A DNA stretch of 5,884 nucleotides from Firmicutes bacterium UBA5473. Lineage in GTDB: Bacteria > Bacillota > DTU084. Below, in pieces: positions 1-5,521 of this stretch (positions within the stretch are counted from its first letter, which is position 1; each line of letters opens with the position of its first letter). Location: NCBI GenBank assembly GCA_002427165.1, contig DIQB01000016.1, positions 4,429-10,312 on the forward strand. The letters run 5' to 3'. The notes beneath the pieces are model-generated. The model saw nothing but the letters and a program-made list of their open reading frames with translations. It was not told the DNA's origin and searched no databases. Both the position numbers and the translations under genes were made by a program.

Positions 1-45
1 AATTAAGGTGTTTAGAAATACAGAAGATATTAAGGGTGGGAAACT

Positions 46-657
46 ATGGAAGAAAAGATCTTACATACAACAAAAAGGTGTCCGTTTTGTGCAAACGAAA
101 TTCACCTTGAGGCTATTAAGTGTCAATATTGTAACGAGTTCCTAGATGGGCGAATTAGAGTAGAACAGTTTTCTAATGTTCAGCCCATATGGCAGTTAAT
201 TATTCTTTCAATCCTGACCTGTGGTTTATATGATATATACTGGTTTTATCGAAATTGGAAGCATTTCAAAGTCCATCATAAATTGAATATTAGCCCTACT
301 TGGAGGACGGTAGGTTTACTTATCCCGTTAGTTGGATTAGTGCAAACGCATCGACAGCTTAAGTATATTAGACATCTTGCTAAAGAGGCAGGAATTGAAA
401 AAAGCTTTTCTCCCAGAATGATACTTATTTCACTTATGATATTTGATTTACTTTCCCTATTACCTGTTCCATATTGGTTTTTGTCATTATTCTCCGTGTG
501 GCCACTAACTGTGGTGCAGAGAGTACTGAATTCTTATTGGGAAAAGGAACAACATGGTATACCGTCAAGAACAAAATTGTCAAAATGGGAAATTGCTATT
601 GTTATGATGGGTGGGATTATTTTTATATTGGGGTTGATAGGAACCTTTTTACCATAA
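46..657 (+). CDS. Zinc-ribbon, multi-pass membrane protein (DUF4234-like)
   Basis: This is a 203-residue protein of unknown function. An N-terminal zinc ribbon is visible as CPFC (residues 12-15) and CQYC (26-29), about 10 residues apart, as in zinc-ribbon domains that head many membrane proteins. Hydrophobic segments follow at about 47-68, 86-101, 125-155 and 183-202. The stretch ILTCGLYDIYWFYRNWK (56-72) resembles the first membrane segment of DUF4234-type proteins, which share a 'GLY-IYW-YRNWK' pattern. The ribbon is probably cytosolic, with the rest in the inner membrane. The ATG has a ribosome-binding site AAGGGTGG (32-39) at 6 bases. The DNA is visibly richer in A+T than mutS2, and the gene stands alone, followed by a folded non-coding element, so it may have been acquired by transfer. 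The architecture is secure; the DUF4234 assignment is from memory of the motif and no function can be named. Confidence 0.8.
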   Translation: MEEKILHTTKRCPFCANEIHLEAIKCQYCNEFLDGRIRVEQFSNVQPIWQLIILSILTCGLYDIYWFYRNWKHFKVHHKLNISPTWRTVGLLIPLVGLVQTHRQLKYIRHLAKEAGIEKSFSPRMILISLMIFDLLSLLPVPYWFLSLFSVWPLTVVQRVLNSYWEKEQHGIPSRTKLSKWEIAIVMMGGIIFILGLIGTFLP

Positions 658-680
658 AAAATGTTTCAACCACATTTTTT
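656..680 (+). terminator. Possible weak terminator after the zinc-ribbon gene
   Basis: AAAAAATG (656-663) pairs with CATTTTTT (673-680) across a 9-base loop, directly on the stop codon. The stem is almost all A-T and no T-run follows the stem beyond its own 3' arm. A competing pairing of GTTTCA with TGAAAC (up to 687) exists, and on the minus strand that one would be followed by ATTTTTTA. It may act in either direction, weakly. Confidence 0.3.
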
Positions 681-790
681 GTGAAACTTGATAAGAACCA
701 GCAGTAGATTGCAAAAATAGTATATTACCTTAAGCTGAAACAGGGAGCCTTCCTTCCGTAAGCTTTTTCAATATCGTGACGCCCGACTTC

Positions 791-951
791 GCATAAGCGC
801 AGGGTTCTCGACTACGTTCCCTTCGGTCATTCCGACCCAATTGTCGGATCTAAGCCTGTTTTGGACGGCACCGGCTTCATCAAGTACAATTACTAAGGAT
901 CAGCCGGAACCTCCAAGGCCCAGCAACATCGAGAACCCGCAAACGTTATGT
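791..951. other. Long folded non-coding element, attC-like or structured RNA
   Basis: No reading frame explains this stretch, yet it folds extensively. The outer arms are GCATAA (791-796) with TTATGT (946-951), one G-T pair included, and then GC plus GGGTTCTCGA (799-811, A801 bulged) with TCGAGAACCCGC (929-940). Inside the arms, TCCGAC (831-836) pairs with GTCGGA (843-848) around a 6-base loop. A long interrupted hairpin forms from GCCT (854-857) with AGGC (916-919), GGA (863-865) with TCC (912-914), and CCGGCT (871-876) with AGCCGG (902-907). The result is a three-way junction. The right end, AAACGTTATGT, and the left end, GCATAAG, resemble the GTTRRRY and RYYYAAC ends of integron attC sites but miss the consensus at some positions. 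Unpaired bases on the right arm (A941-A943, G945) recall attC extrahelical bases. A structured RNA or a mobile-element end is equally possible. The folding is clear; the identity is not. Confidence 0.5.
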
Positions 952-961
952 GAGATAATTG

Positions 962-979
962 CTTTATAGCCGAATAAAG
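962..979. repeat. Small hairpin next to the folded element
   Basis: CTTTAT (962-967) and ATAAAG (974-979) form a perfect 6-bp inverted repeat around AGCCGA. It lies 10 bases beyond the folded element and a T-rich tract (986-992) follows at a short distance. It could be the 3' end of a transcript covering the element, or chance. Confidence 0.3.
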
Positions 980-1012
980 TAAGACAATTTTTATAGTAAT
1001 AGGGAGGAACAA

Positions 1013-1048
1013 ATGAATATTGTTGGGTCAGAGAGTATTCTAAATTAA
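1013..1048 (+). other. 11-codon reading frame behind a strong ribosome-binding site
   Basis: AGGGAGG (1001-1007) sits 5 bases before an ATG that opens MNIVGSESILN and then stops at TAA (1046-1048). The ribosome-binding site is better than that of several real genes here, but the peptide is only 11 residues. It could be a leader peptide, or the surviving 5' end of a gene whose body was deleted. It resembles nothing I recognise, and it has no open continuation in frame. Confidence 0.25.
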
Positions 1049-1150
1049 ACATCAGTTTGTTTTACTAAAAATACAATATGCAAAGTTACACAAAATGAGG
1101 GGACGACGTCCTGCTGACCTCTGGATCATGAGATCTCCCACTTTATATAA
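1049..1150. other. Intergenic stretch with nothing recognised
   Basis: Between the 11-codon frame and the 13-bp inverted repeat I see no gene, RNA signature or terminal repeat. The G+C-richer patch 1097-1140 contains short palindromes (GACGTC, and a GATC-rich stretch at about 1124-1135) and contrasts with the A+T-rich flanks, which may mark a remnant of inserted DNA. Confidence 0.3.
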
Positions 1151-1202
1151 CAAAAGCACTTTATGACCGCAAAACCTAAATCCTGATCTTAAAGTGCTTT
1201 TG
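1151..1202 (-). terminator. Perfect 13-bp inverted repeat, probable terminator of the SatD operon
   Basis: CAAAAGCACTTTA (1151-1163) and TAAAGTGCTTTTG (1190-1202) are exact reverse complements separated by 26 bases. Read on the minus strand, the repeat begins 34 bases after the SatD stop and its 3' arm ends in TTTTG followed by TTATATAA. On the plus strand the 3' arm ends in TTTTG and then G+C-rich sequence. A bidirectional terminator is plausible. The loop is larger than usual for an intrinsic terminator, so a protein-binding site is the alternative. Confidence 0.5.
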
Positions 1203-1235
1203 CGCTTACATACCCGCTATGCGGCTACATATTTT

Positions 1236-1880
1236 CTAGCCCTTTCTTTTTTCTAGATCATTTATCTCCCTTCCCAAAAATATAGCCAAAGCTTCTTTTC
1301 CTTCCTTGTATAGATCATAGTGTGCCCCATGCAACCTCTGGCTCACAGCTGCAGGAGAAATTCCGAGGTACTTTGCTACTTCCCTTTGGGTAGCAAACTT
1401 GGATGTAAGCTTTATTACTTCATTCTGCTGCATAGTCCAGCCGCCCGAGAGCACCAAAAGCATATTCGCCAAAGCATTTAAGGCAGTAAGAGCAGGACTG
1501 GGAAAAGAGAACCTAAGTGGCTGCTTTTTTTTCTTTGCCTCTTGCAAAGCCTCCTGGGCCCGATGCCATACAACCCCATCCATCCCAATGGCCTCATTTT
1601 GAAGGGGAGTAGTCAGGGTACCTACGCCAAAGCCAAAGCGCACGGAATAGGGCTCCAGTTGATCGGTGATTTCCTCAATTACCTCAAACAGCTGCCCGGT
1701 GACTGTGGGATAGAAAAGAGCTTGGGCTTCATCCCCGTGGGTGATAATCATTCTGGCTGCAATATTGTCAGCAAATCGAAGGTTAACTAGCTCTACCACC
1801 CTGAAGAATTGATCCTGAACCAAATCACGCTTTTTAATTCTCCGCGAAGCTACAAGATCCACTTTCATTCCTATATACAT
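1236..1880 (-). CDS. SatD-family protein with C-terminal helix-turn-helix
   Basis: This 214-residue soluble protein matches the SatD family, named after a Streptococcus mutans acid-tolerance locus; the family's reaction is not known to me. The N-terminal domain (1-125) shows the family marks: a hydrophobic strand ending in the acidic D8 with S12-R13 (VDLVASR), ITHGDEAQ (46-53), RFGFGVGTLTT (81-91) and DGVVWHRAQEAL (101-112). The order strand-Asp, GDE, then a glycine-rich strand recalls nucleotide cyclase/GGDEF palm folds, which is inference. Residues about 163-187 (TQREVAKYLGISPAAVSQRL) are a clear helix-turn-helix. The start ATG lies 7 bases after AGAAGGG and overlaps the 3' end of the upstream membrane gene by 10 bases, so translation is probably coupled. 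An 8-A run in the coding strand (plus 1525-1532) lies between the two domains. The length is normal for the family. Confidence 0.8.
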   Translation of the reverse strand: MYIGMKVDLVASRRIKKRDLVQDQFFRVVELVNLRFADNIAARMIITHGDEAQALFYPTVTGQLFEVIEEITDQLEPYSVRFGFGVGTLTTPLQNEAIGMDGVVWHRAQEALQEAKKKKQPLRFSFPSPALTALNALANMLLVLSGGWTMQQNEVIKLTSKFATQREVAKYLGISPAAVSQRLHGAHYDLYKEGKEALAIFLGREINDLEKRKG

Positions 1881-2554
1881 CTTAAAACCCTTCTTTGCAA
1901 AAAAACAACAGCAATCAGCGCAATAAAAACGCTGTACATCGTTCCTAATAAATAATACTCAGCGAAATGGGGTTGCTCAAACTGCCGGAAACGAACTAAA
2001 GATTTTATTGCTAGCACAAATGCCAACCCTTCTGAATACCCGCATAATAGTAACAGTACAAGGAGCCAACGCTCTAGCATTCCGATACTTCTTCCTGCAC
2101 GGAGGGTTTGGGAATCCATTTGTGAATCTTCTTGAATTTGGTGGTCGGTTTTTCCTAAAAAAGTACGAATTAAGTAATTTGCTGGCGGACCTAAAAGTAA
2201 AAATACAGCTATTATCTCTGGCTTAATTAATTTAGCCAAAGAAAAATAAATACCATTACCAATTGGCTGCCAGAAAAGACCATAGCCGAAAAGCAGACCG
2301 AAACATAGAAGACGCCAGGCGCATCTGAAACCTTGGTTTTTAATATGTTTTTCTACCAATTCAATTGTTCCCAGCCAAGCACCACCCAAAGCAACTAGAA
2401 AAAGAAGAGGAGAGGGGCGAAAAAAGAGGAAAAAGAAAGATATTATTGATGCTTGAACAATAAACCGATATCCCCAATAATTGAAGGAACCATCTAGGAG
2501 CTGCTTCCACCCATACTCACTAACTAAAATCAAGGCCAGAAAAAAGAGCTTCAT
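1871..2554 (-). CDS. Multi-pass membrane protein, DUF3307-like C-terminal half
   Basis: This is a 227-residue inner-membrane protein of unknown function. Hydrophobic segments are visible at about 2-20, 31-45, 48-68, 82-96, 112-133, 163-184 and 201-219. The C-terminal part carries AGRSIGMLERWL (153-164), AIKSLVRF (182-189) and FAEYYLLGTMYS (197-208). To my memory these match the conserved C-terminal region of DUF3307 membrane proteins, which often lie beside SatD genes. The N-terminal hallmark of DUF3307 (a His/Asp-bearing 'AH-LADF-LQ' segment) is not seen; the equivalent stretch reads LVSEYGWKQLLDG, so the N-terminus is divergent or degenerate. I chose the ATG at 2554 because AGGAGGTG (2564-2571) lies 9 bases ahead. 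A GTG at 2566 would overlap that site, and a TTG at 2560 is a weaker alternative. It is first in a two-gene operon and overlaps SatD by 10 bases. Confidence 0.7.
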   Translation of the reverse strand: MKLFFLALILVSEYGWKQLLDGSFNYWGYRFIVQASIISFFFLFFRPSPLLFLVALGGAWLGTIELVEKHIKNQGFRCAWRLLCFGLLFGYGLFWQPIGNGIYFSLAKLIKPEIIAVFLLLGPPANYLIRTFLGKTDHQIQEDSQMDSQTLRAGRSIGMLERWLLVLLLLCGYSEGLAFVLAIKSLVRFRQFEQPHFAEYYLLGTMYSVFIALIAVVFLQRRVLRCI

Positions 2555-2563
2555 TCTCAAATA

Positions 2564-2571
2564 CACCTCCT
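2564..2571 (-). promoter_or_regulatory. Ribosome-binding site deciding the membrane-gene start
   Basis: On the minus strand this reads AGGAGGTG, a near-perfect anti-16S match 9 bases before ATG at 2554. It overlaps the in-frame GTG at 2564-2566, which therefore cannot be the start. Confidence 0.75.
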
Positions 2572-2610
2572 ATTCGATAATAGCACGTAAATATTAATCC
2601 TGCAACCTTA

Positions 2611-2639
2611 ATTATAGATTATTAAGAGCACGGTCTTAA
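2611..2639 (-). promoter_or_regulatory. Sigma-A-type promoter of the membrane protein-SatD operon
   Basis: On the minus strand, TTAAGA (2634-2639, 4 of 6 with TTGACA) and a perfect TATAAT (2611-2616) are separated by exactly 17 bases. Transcription would start near 2604, about 50 bases before the ATG at 2554. No other promoter is seen before SatD, consistent with one transcript for both genes. Confidence 0.6.
2622..2639. promoter_or_regulatory. Candidate operator over the -35 box
   Basis: TTAAGA (2622-2627) and TCTTAA (2634-2639) form a 6-6-6 dyad, and one arm is the -35 box itself. A repressor bound here would block the minus operon. The helix-turn-helix of SatD is a possible binder, but this is only proximity. 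A dyad this short can also occur by chance. Confidence 0.3.
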
Positions 2640-2691
2640 CTAGTGCATTTTAAATGATTGATCGCGGAGGGTGGCAGCACTTGCGTCTCCG

Positions 2692-2700
2692 TGTTATAAT
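2692..2700 (+). promoter_or_regulatory. Extended -10 promoter of mutS2
   Basis: TGTTATAAT is a perfect extended -10 (TGn plus TATAAT). No good -35 lies 16-18 bases upstream, as is common for extended -10 promoters. Transcription would begin near 2707, leaving a leader of about 19 bases that just includes the ribosome-binding site. It lies inside the longest possible mutS2 reading frame and so argues against the upstream ATG at 2654. Confidence 0.5.
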
Positions 2701-2714
2701 TAAAAGAAAAACAT

Positions 2715-2719
2715 GGAGG
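2715..2719 (+). promoter_or_regulatory. Ribosome-binding site deciding the mutS2 start
   Basis: GGAGG lies 6 bases before GTG at 2726. The next residues, DARTLKILEYD, match the usual start of MutS2 proteins. Confidence 0.75.
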
Positions 2720-2725
2720 ATAGTT

Positions 2726-5104
2726 GTGGATGCGAGAACTCTTAAAATATTAGAATACGATCAGATCTTAGAACTGCTAGCCCAGGAGGCAAGCAGCAGT
2801 CTGGGTATGGAGCTGGCAAAGGCGCTCATGCCCTCATCAATATTTCAGCTTGTCCTAGAACGACAAGCTGAAACTGCCGAGGCTCTAGCCATCCTCTGGC
2901 GGGAAGGTGAGATCCCACTGGGAGGCATTCGGGATCTGAGAGATACCCTCAAGAGAGCACACGTGGGAGTGATACTTGAGCCTACTGAACTGTTGGCAGT
3001 GGCCGACGTTGCCAGAGCTGCCCGCACCTTGAAGAAATTCCTCAGAGAAAAGAATGCTGGGGTCTTGCTTACGTATGTTGCGCAACTTGCTTCTTATCCA
3101 GAATTGGAGGAGGAGATCCCAGGGGCAATCGGACCTGAGGGAGAAATTTTAGATCGGGCAAGCAGCAGGCTTGCAAGCCTCAGAAATCAGATCCGCACAT
3201 TGCAAAATCGCCTCCGAGAGCGACTGGAGCGGATGATCCATACTGAATTTAACCGCTACCTTCAAGATCCTATCGTCACAATCCGTCAGGGCCGCTATGT
3301 GCTACCGGTAAAGCAGGAGTATAAAGCACAAGTAGCAGGACTGGTCCACGACCAATCTGCAAGTGGCCAGACCTTATTTGTAGAGCCCATGGCGATTGTG
3401 GAGCTCAATAACCAGCTGCGGGTAGCTCAACGGGAGGAAGAAGAGGAAGTTGCGAGGATCCTCGCCCAACTATCAGCGCTTGTAGCACAAGAAGCAGAAA
3501 AACTTGGCTACACGCTAGAGGCTCTTGCCCAATTTGACCTTGTAGTTGCCAAAGCGCGTCTAGCCAAAAAAATGCGCGCCGAGGCCCCTATTTTGAACTC
3601 AGAGGGGATCATAGATCTCCGCGGGGCCAGACACCCCCTGCTGCAAGGCGATGTAGTACCTATCGATGTTCAGCTGGGTTCCGATAACTGGACCATGGTG
3701 ATCACAGGACCCAATACCGGGGGCAAAACTGTAGCCTTGAAAACTGTGGGGCTTCTTGCGCTGATGGCCCAAGCGGGGCTGCAGATCCCTGCCAAAGAGG
3801 GAAGCCAAATTGCTATCTTCCACACAATCGCAAGTGACCTTGGCGATGAGCAAAGCATCCAGCAGAGCCTTAGCACCTTCTCAGCACACATGAAAAACCT
3901 GGTCCAGATCGTGAACCAGGCAGAGCAAAAAGAGGGGAAGGGCTTTTTAGCACTTTTAGATGAGGTGGGAGCAGGCACAGACCCACAAGAGGGGGCAGCC
4001 CTTGCCATGTCCATTCTCTCCCATCTTCACACAAAAGGAGTACGCACCATCGCCACCACCCACTATAGCGAACTGAAAAGCTTTGCGTATCTCCAGGAGG
4101 GTATGCTCAATGCAAGTGTGGAATTCAACCCTGACACCTTAGAGCCCACCTACAGGCTCCTCTCAGGGGTCCCAGGGTCAAGCAATGCCCTCACCATAGC
4201 CAAACGCCTAGGCTTGCCCCAAAGCCTGATTGAGGAGGCAACGAGCTTTTTAGATCCTCATAAACAAGAAGTGGGCAAGCTCATCGAGCGGATCCAGCAA
4301 GACAAGCTAGAAGCAGAACAAAGCCGCCACCACTCAGCCCACCTTGAGGAGGAGGCAACCAAGATTCTAGCTCAAAGGCAAGAGAGCCTCAGGGAACTGG
4401 AACGAGAAAAACGCAAACTTGCCCTCCAGATCCAAGAGCAAGCCCAAGAGACCCTCGTGGCTGCCCGCGCTGAAACAAACCGCATCATAGGCCAGCTGCG
4501 GGGCCTTTACAAAAGGCTACAACAGGAGAAAACTCAGGACGATCAAAAGCTTGTCCAAGAGGAAATAGAACAAGCTAGAGCTGCTTTGAAGCAAGTGGAG
4601 ACGAAGCTAGCTTTACCCCAGGAGATTAAACCAGAACCTATATCTGACGGGAGAGTGTGGAAAGAGGGGATGTGGGCAACCACGCCCCTGGGAATTGAAG
4701 GGCAACTACTCTCAGATCCCGATGAAAAGGGTATGGTGCAGCTGGGCTACGGCAATATGCGGATCAACATCAATATCCAAGACCTAGATCCTTCTCGGGG
4801 GAGCATAGAGCAGGCTCCTTCCAAACCCACCTTAAACGTCAGCCAAAAAGCTGCGAATGTGAAAACTGAACTAGATCTCAGAGGCCAAACCTGCCACGAG
4901 GCCTGGGAGGAAGTTGATAAATACCTAGACGATGCCTACCTTGCCAACATGAAAACTGTGCGGATTATCCATGGCAAGGGCACAGGCGCCCTGAGGCGCT
5001 TCCTCCGAGACGAGCTGCCAATCCACCCTAAAGTTGTGAGCATCCGCCCTGGAGGCCCAGGCGAGGGCGGAGATGGCGTCACTGTTGTTACCATGGAAAG
5101 CTAG
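2726..5104 (+). CDS. mutS2: MutS2: ATPase/Smr-nuclease of the MutS family
   Basis: The protein has 792 residues, the normal length (about 785 in Bacillus subtilis). MutS2 lacks the mismatch-recognition domain of MutS. It has been tied to suppression of recombination and, in B. subtilis, to recognition and splitting of collided ribosomes. Domains in order are: helical core and clamp (1 to about 310, with VHDQSASGQTLFVEP from 207); ABC-type ATPase with Walker A GPNTGGKT (328-335), signature region SLSTFSAHM (381-389), Walker B LLDEVGAGTDPQEG (410-423) and TTHY (444-447); a long charged coiled coil (about 511-625); a KOW-like segment (about 643-690); and a C-terminal Smr domain with LDLRG (716-720) and HGKGTG (749-754). 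All key residues are present. I took GTG 2726 as the start; an in-frame ATG at 2654 would add 24 residues unlike the family and lies upstream of the extended -10. DUF523 follows after 9 bases. Confidence 0.97.
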   Translation: MDARTLKILEYDQILELLAQEASSSLGMELAKALMPSSIFQLVLERQAETAEALAILWREGEIPLGGIRDLRDTLKRAHVGVILEPTELLAVADVARAARTLKKFLREKNAGVLLTYVAQLASYPELEEEIPGAIGPEGEILDRASSRLASLRNQIRTLQNRLRERLERMIHTEFNRYLQDPIVTIRQGRYVLPVKQEYKAQVAGLVHDQSASGQTLFVEPMAIVELNNQLRVAQREEEEEVARILAQLSALVAQEAEKLGYTLEALAQFDLVVAKARLAKKMRAEAPILNSEGIIDLRGARHPLLQGDVVPIDVQLGSDNWTMVITGPNTGGKTVALKTVGLLALMAQAGLQIPAKEGSQIAIFHTIASDLGDEQSIQQSLSTFSAHMKNLVQIVNQAEQKEGKGFLALLDEVGAGTDPQEGAALAMSILSHLHTKGVRTIATTHYSELKSFAYLQEGMLNASVEFNPDTLEPTYRLLSGVPGSSNALTIAKRLGLPQSLIEEATSFLDPHKQEVGKLIERIQQDKLEAEQSRHHSAHLEEEATKILAQRQESLRELEREKRKLALQIQEQAQETLVAARAETNRIIGQLRGLYKRLQQEKTQDDQKLVQEEIEQARAALKQVETKLALPQEIKPEPISDGRVWKEGMWATTPLGIEGQLLSDPDEKGMVQLGYGNMRININIQDLDPSRGSIEQAPSKPTLNVSQKAANVKTELDLRGQTCHEAWEEVDKYLDDAYLANMKTVRIIHGKGTGALRRFLRDELPIHPKVVSIRPGGPGEGGDGVTVVTMES
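2843..2873. repeat. Perfect 12-bp stem hairpin inside early mutS2
   Basis: TTTCAGCTTGTC (2843-2854) and GACAAGCTGAAA (2862-2873) are exact reverse complements around a 7-base loop, CTAGAAC. The hairpin lies about 120 bases into the mutS2 coding region (codons 40-50). The encoded residues, IFQLVLERQAE, align without a gap to B. subtilis MutS2 as I remember it, so this is not an insertion. Confidence 0.8.
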
Positions 5105-5113
5105 AGGTGAAAT

Positions 5114-5521
5114 ATGATTATTATCAGTGCCTGCCTTGCAGGTTTGCCTTGCCGCTACGATGGCAAGAGCTGTCCCAATCCTGAAGTGATAGCGCTAACC
5201 AGAGCGGGCAAGGCCCTCCCAGTCTGCCCAGAGCAGCTAGGGGGCCTTGCTACGCCCCGTGAGCCTGTGGAGCTTGTAGGGGAAAGGGCAATTACCAAAC
5301 AGGGGAGAGACTGCACAGATAATCTCCTACGCGGCGCTGAAGCTGCAGCTCGCATAGCGGAGATGGTGAATGCAAAGGAGGCAATCCTCCGGGAGGGCAG
5401 CCCCTCCTGTGGTGTGGAGGAGATCTACGATGGCACATTTTCGGGTAGCTTGCGTCCAGGGGAGGGCCTTTGCACCAGGCAACTTAAAAAATTAGGCATC
5501 AGGGTACGGGGACTTCGCTAG
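5114..5521 (+). CDS. DUF523 protein (TudS-like, probable Fe-S protein)
   Basis: This is a 135-residue cytosolic protein of the DUF523 family, complete but at the short end for it. Family marks are ISACLAGLPCRYDG (4-17), VCPEQLGGLATPR (37-49), GRDCTD (64-69), a GAEAAARIAE helix, and LREGSPSCGVEEIYDGTFSG (92-111). Cysteines are at 7, 13, 20, 38, 67, 99 and 120. The characterised member TudS is a [4Fe-4S] 2-thiouracil desulfidase whose cluster is held by three cysteines. C7, C38 and C99 lie in the three conserved motifs and are the likely ligands, by inference. Whether this protein acts on thiouracil is unknown, since the family is broad. The ATG is 9 bases after the mutS2 stop, with GAGG (5104-5107) overlapping that stop, so cotranscription and coupling with mutS2 are likely. 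The 3' end overlaps the convergent gene by 23 bases. Confidence 0.85.
   Translation: MIIISACLAGLPCRYDGKSCPNPEVIALTRAGKALPVCPEQLGGLATPREPVELVGERAITKQGRDCTDNLLRGAEAAARIAEMVNAKEAILREGSPSCGVEEIYDGTFSGSLRPGEGLCTRQLKKLGIRVRGLR

Noticed and set aside
474..707. 77-codon plus-strand frame inside and beyond the zinc-ribbon gene
   Set aside because: It overlaps the real gene in another frame, has no ribosome-binding site and shows no family-like sequence.
773..886. Minus-strand open stretch across the folded element
   Set aside because: It lacks a plausible start and ribosome-binding site, and the folding explains the sequence better.
1095..1166. 23-codon plus-strand frame beginning MRGRRPADLWIM
   Set aside because: There is no ribosome-binding site, its end runs into the left arm of the 13-bp inverted repeat, and I recognise no family.
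658..1235. CRISPR array or tRNA gene in the gene-free stretch
   Set aside because: No regularly spaced direct repeats and no cloverleaf or T-loop signature were found.
1399..1790. Two overlapping plus-strand frames across the SatD gene
   Set aside because: They are antisense shadows of a gene with clear domain motifs on the minus strand.
2008..2226. 72-codon plus-strand frame antisense to the membrane gene
   Set aside because: The minus frame carries conserved motifs and membrane segments; this one has no ribosome-binding site or recognisable motif.
3599..4014. Minus-strand frames within mutS2
   Set aside because: They lie opposite the highly conserved ATPase motifs and are by-products of codon composition.
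5155..5355. 66-codon minus-strand frame opposite DUF523
   Set aside because: It is rich in Ser, Arg and Pro, as expected of an antisense shadow of G+C-rich coding DNA.
5377..5390. GGAGG-CAAT-CCTCC hairpin inside DUF523
   Set aside because: The stem is only 5 bp in G+C-rich coding sequence, which is expected by chance.
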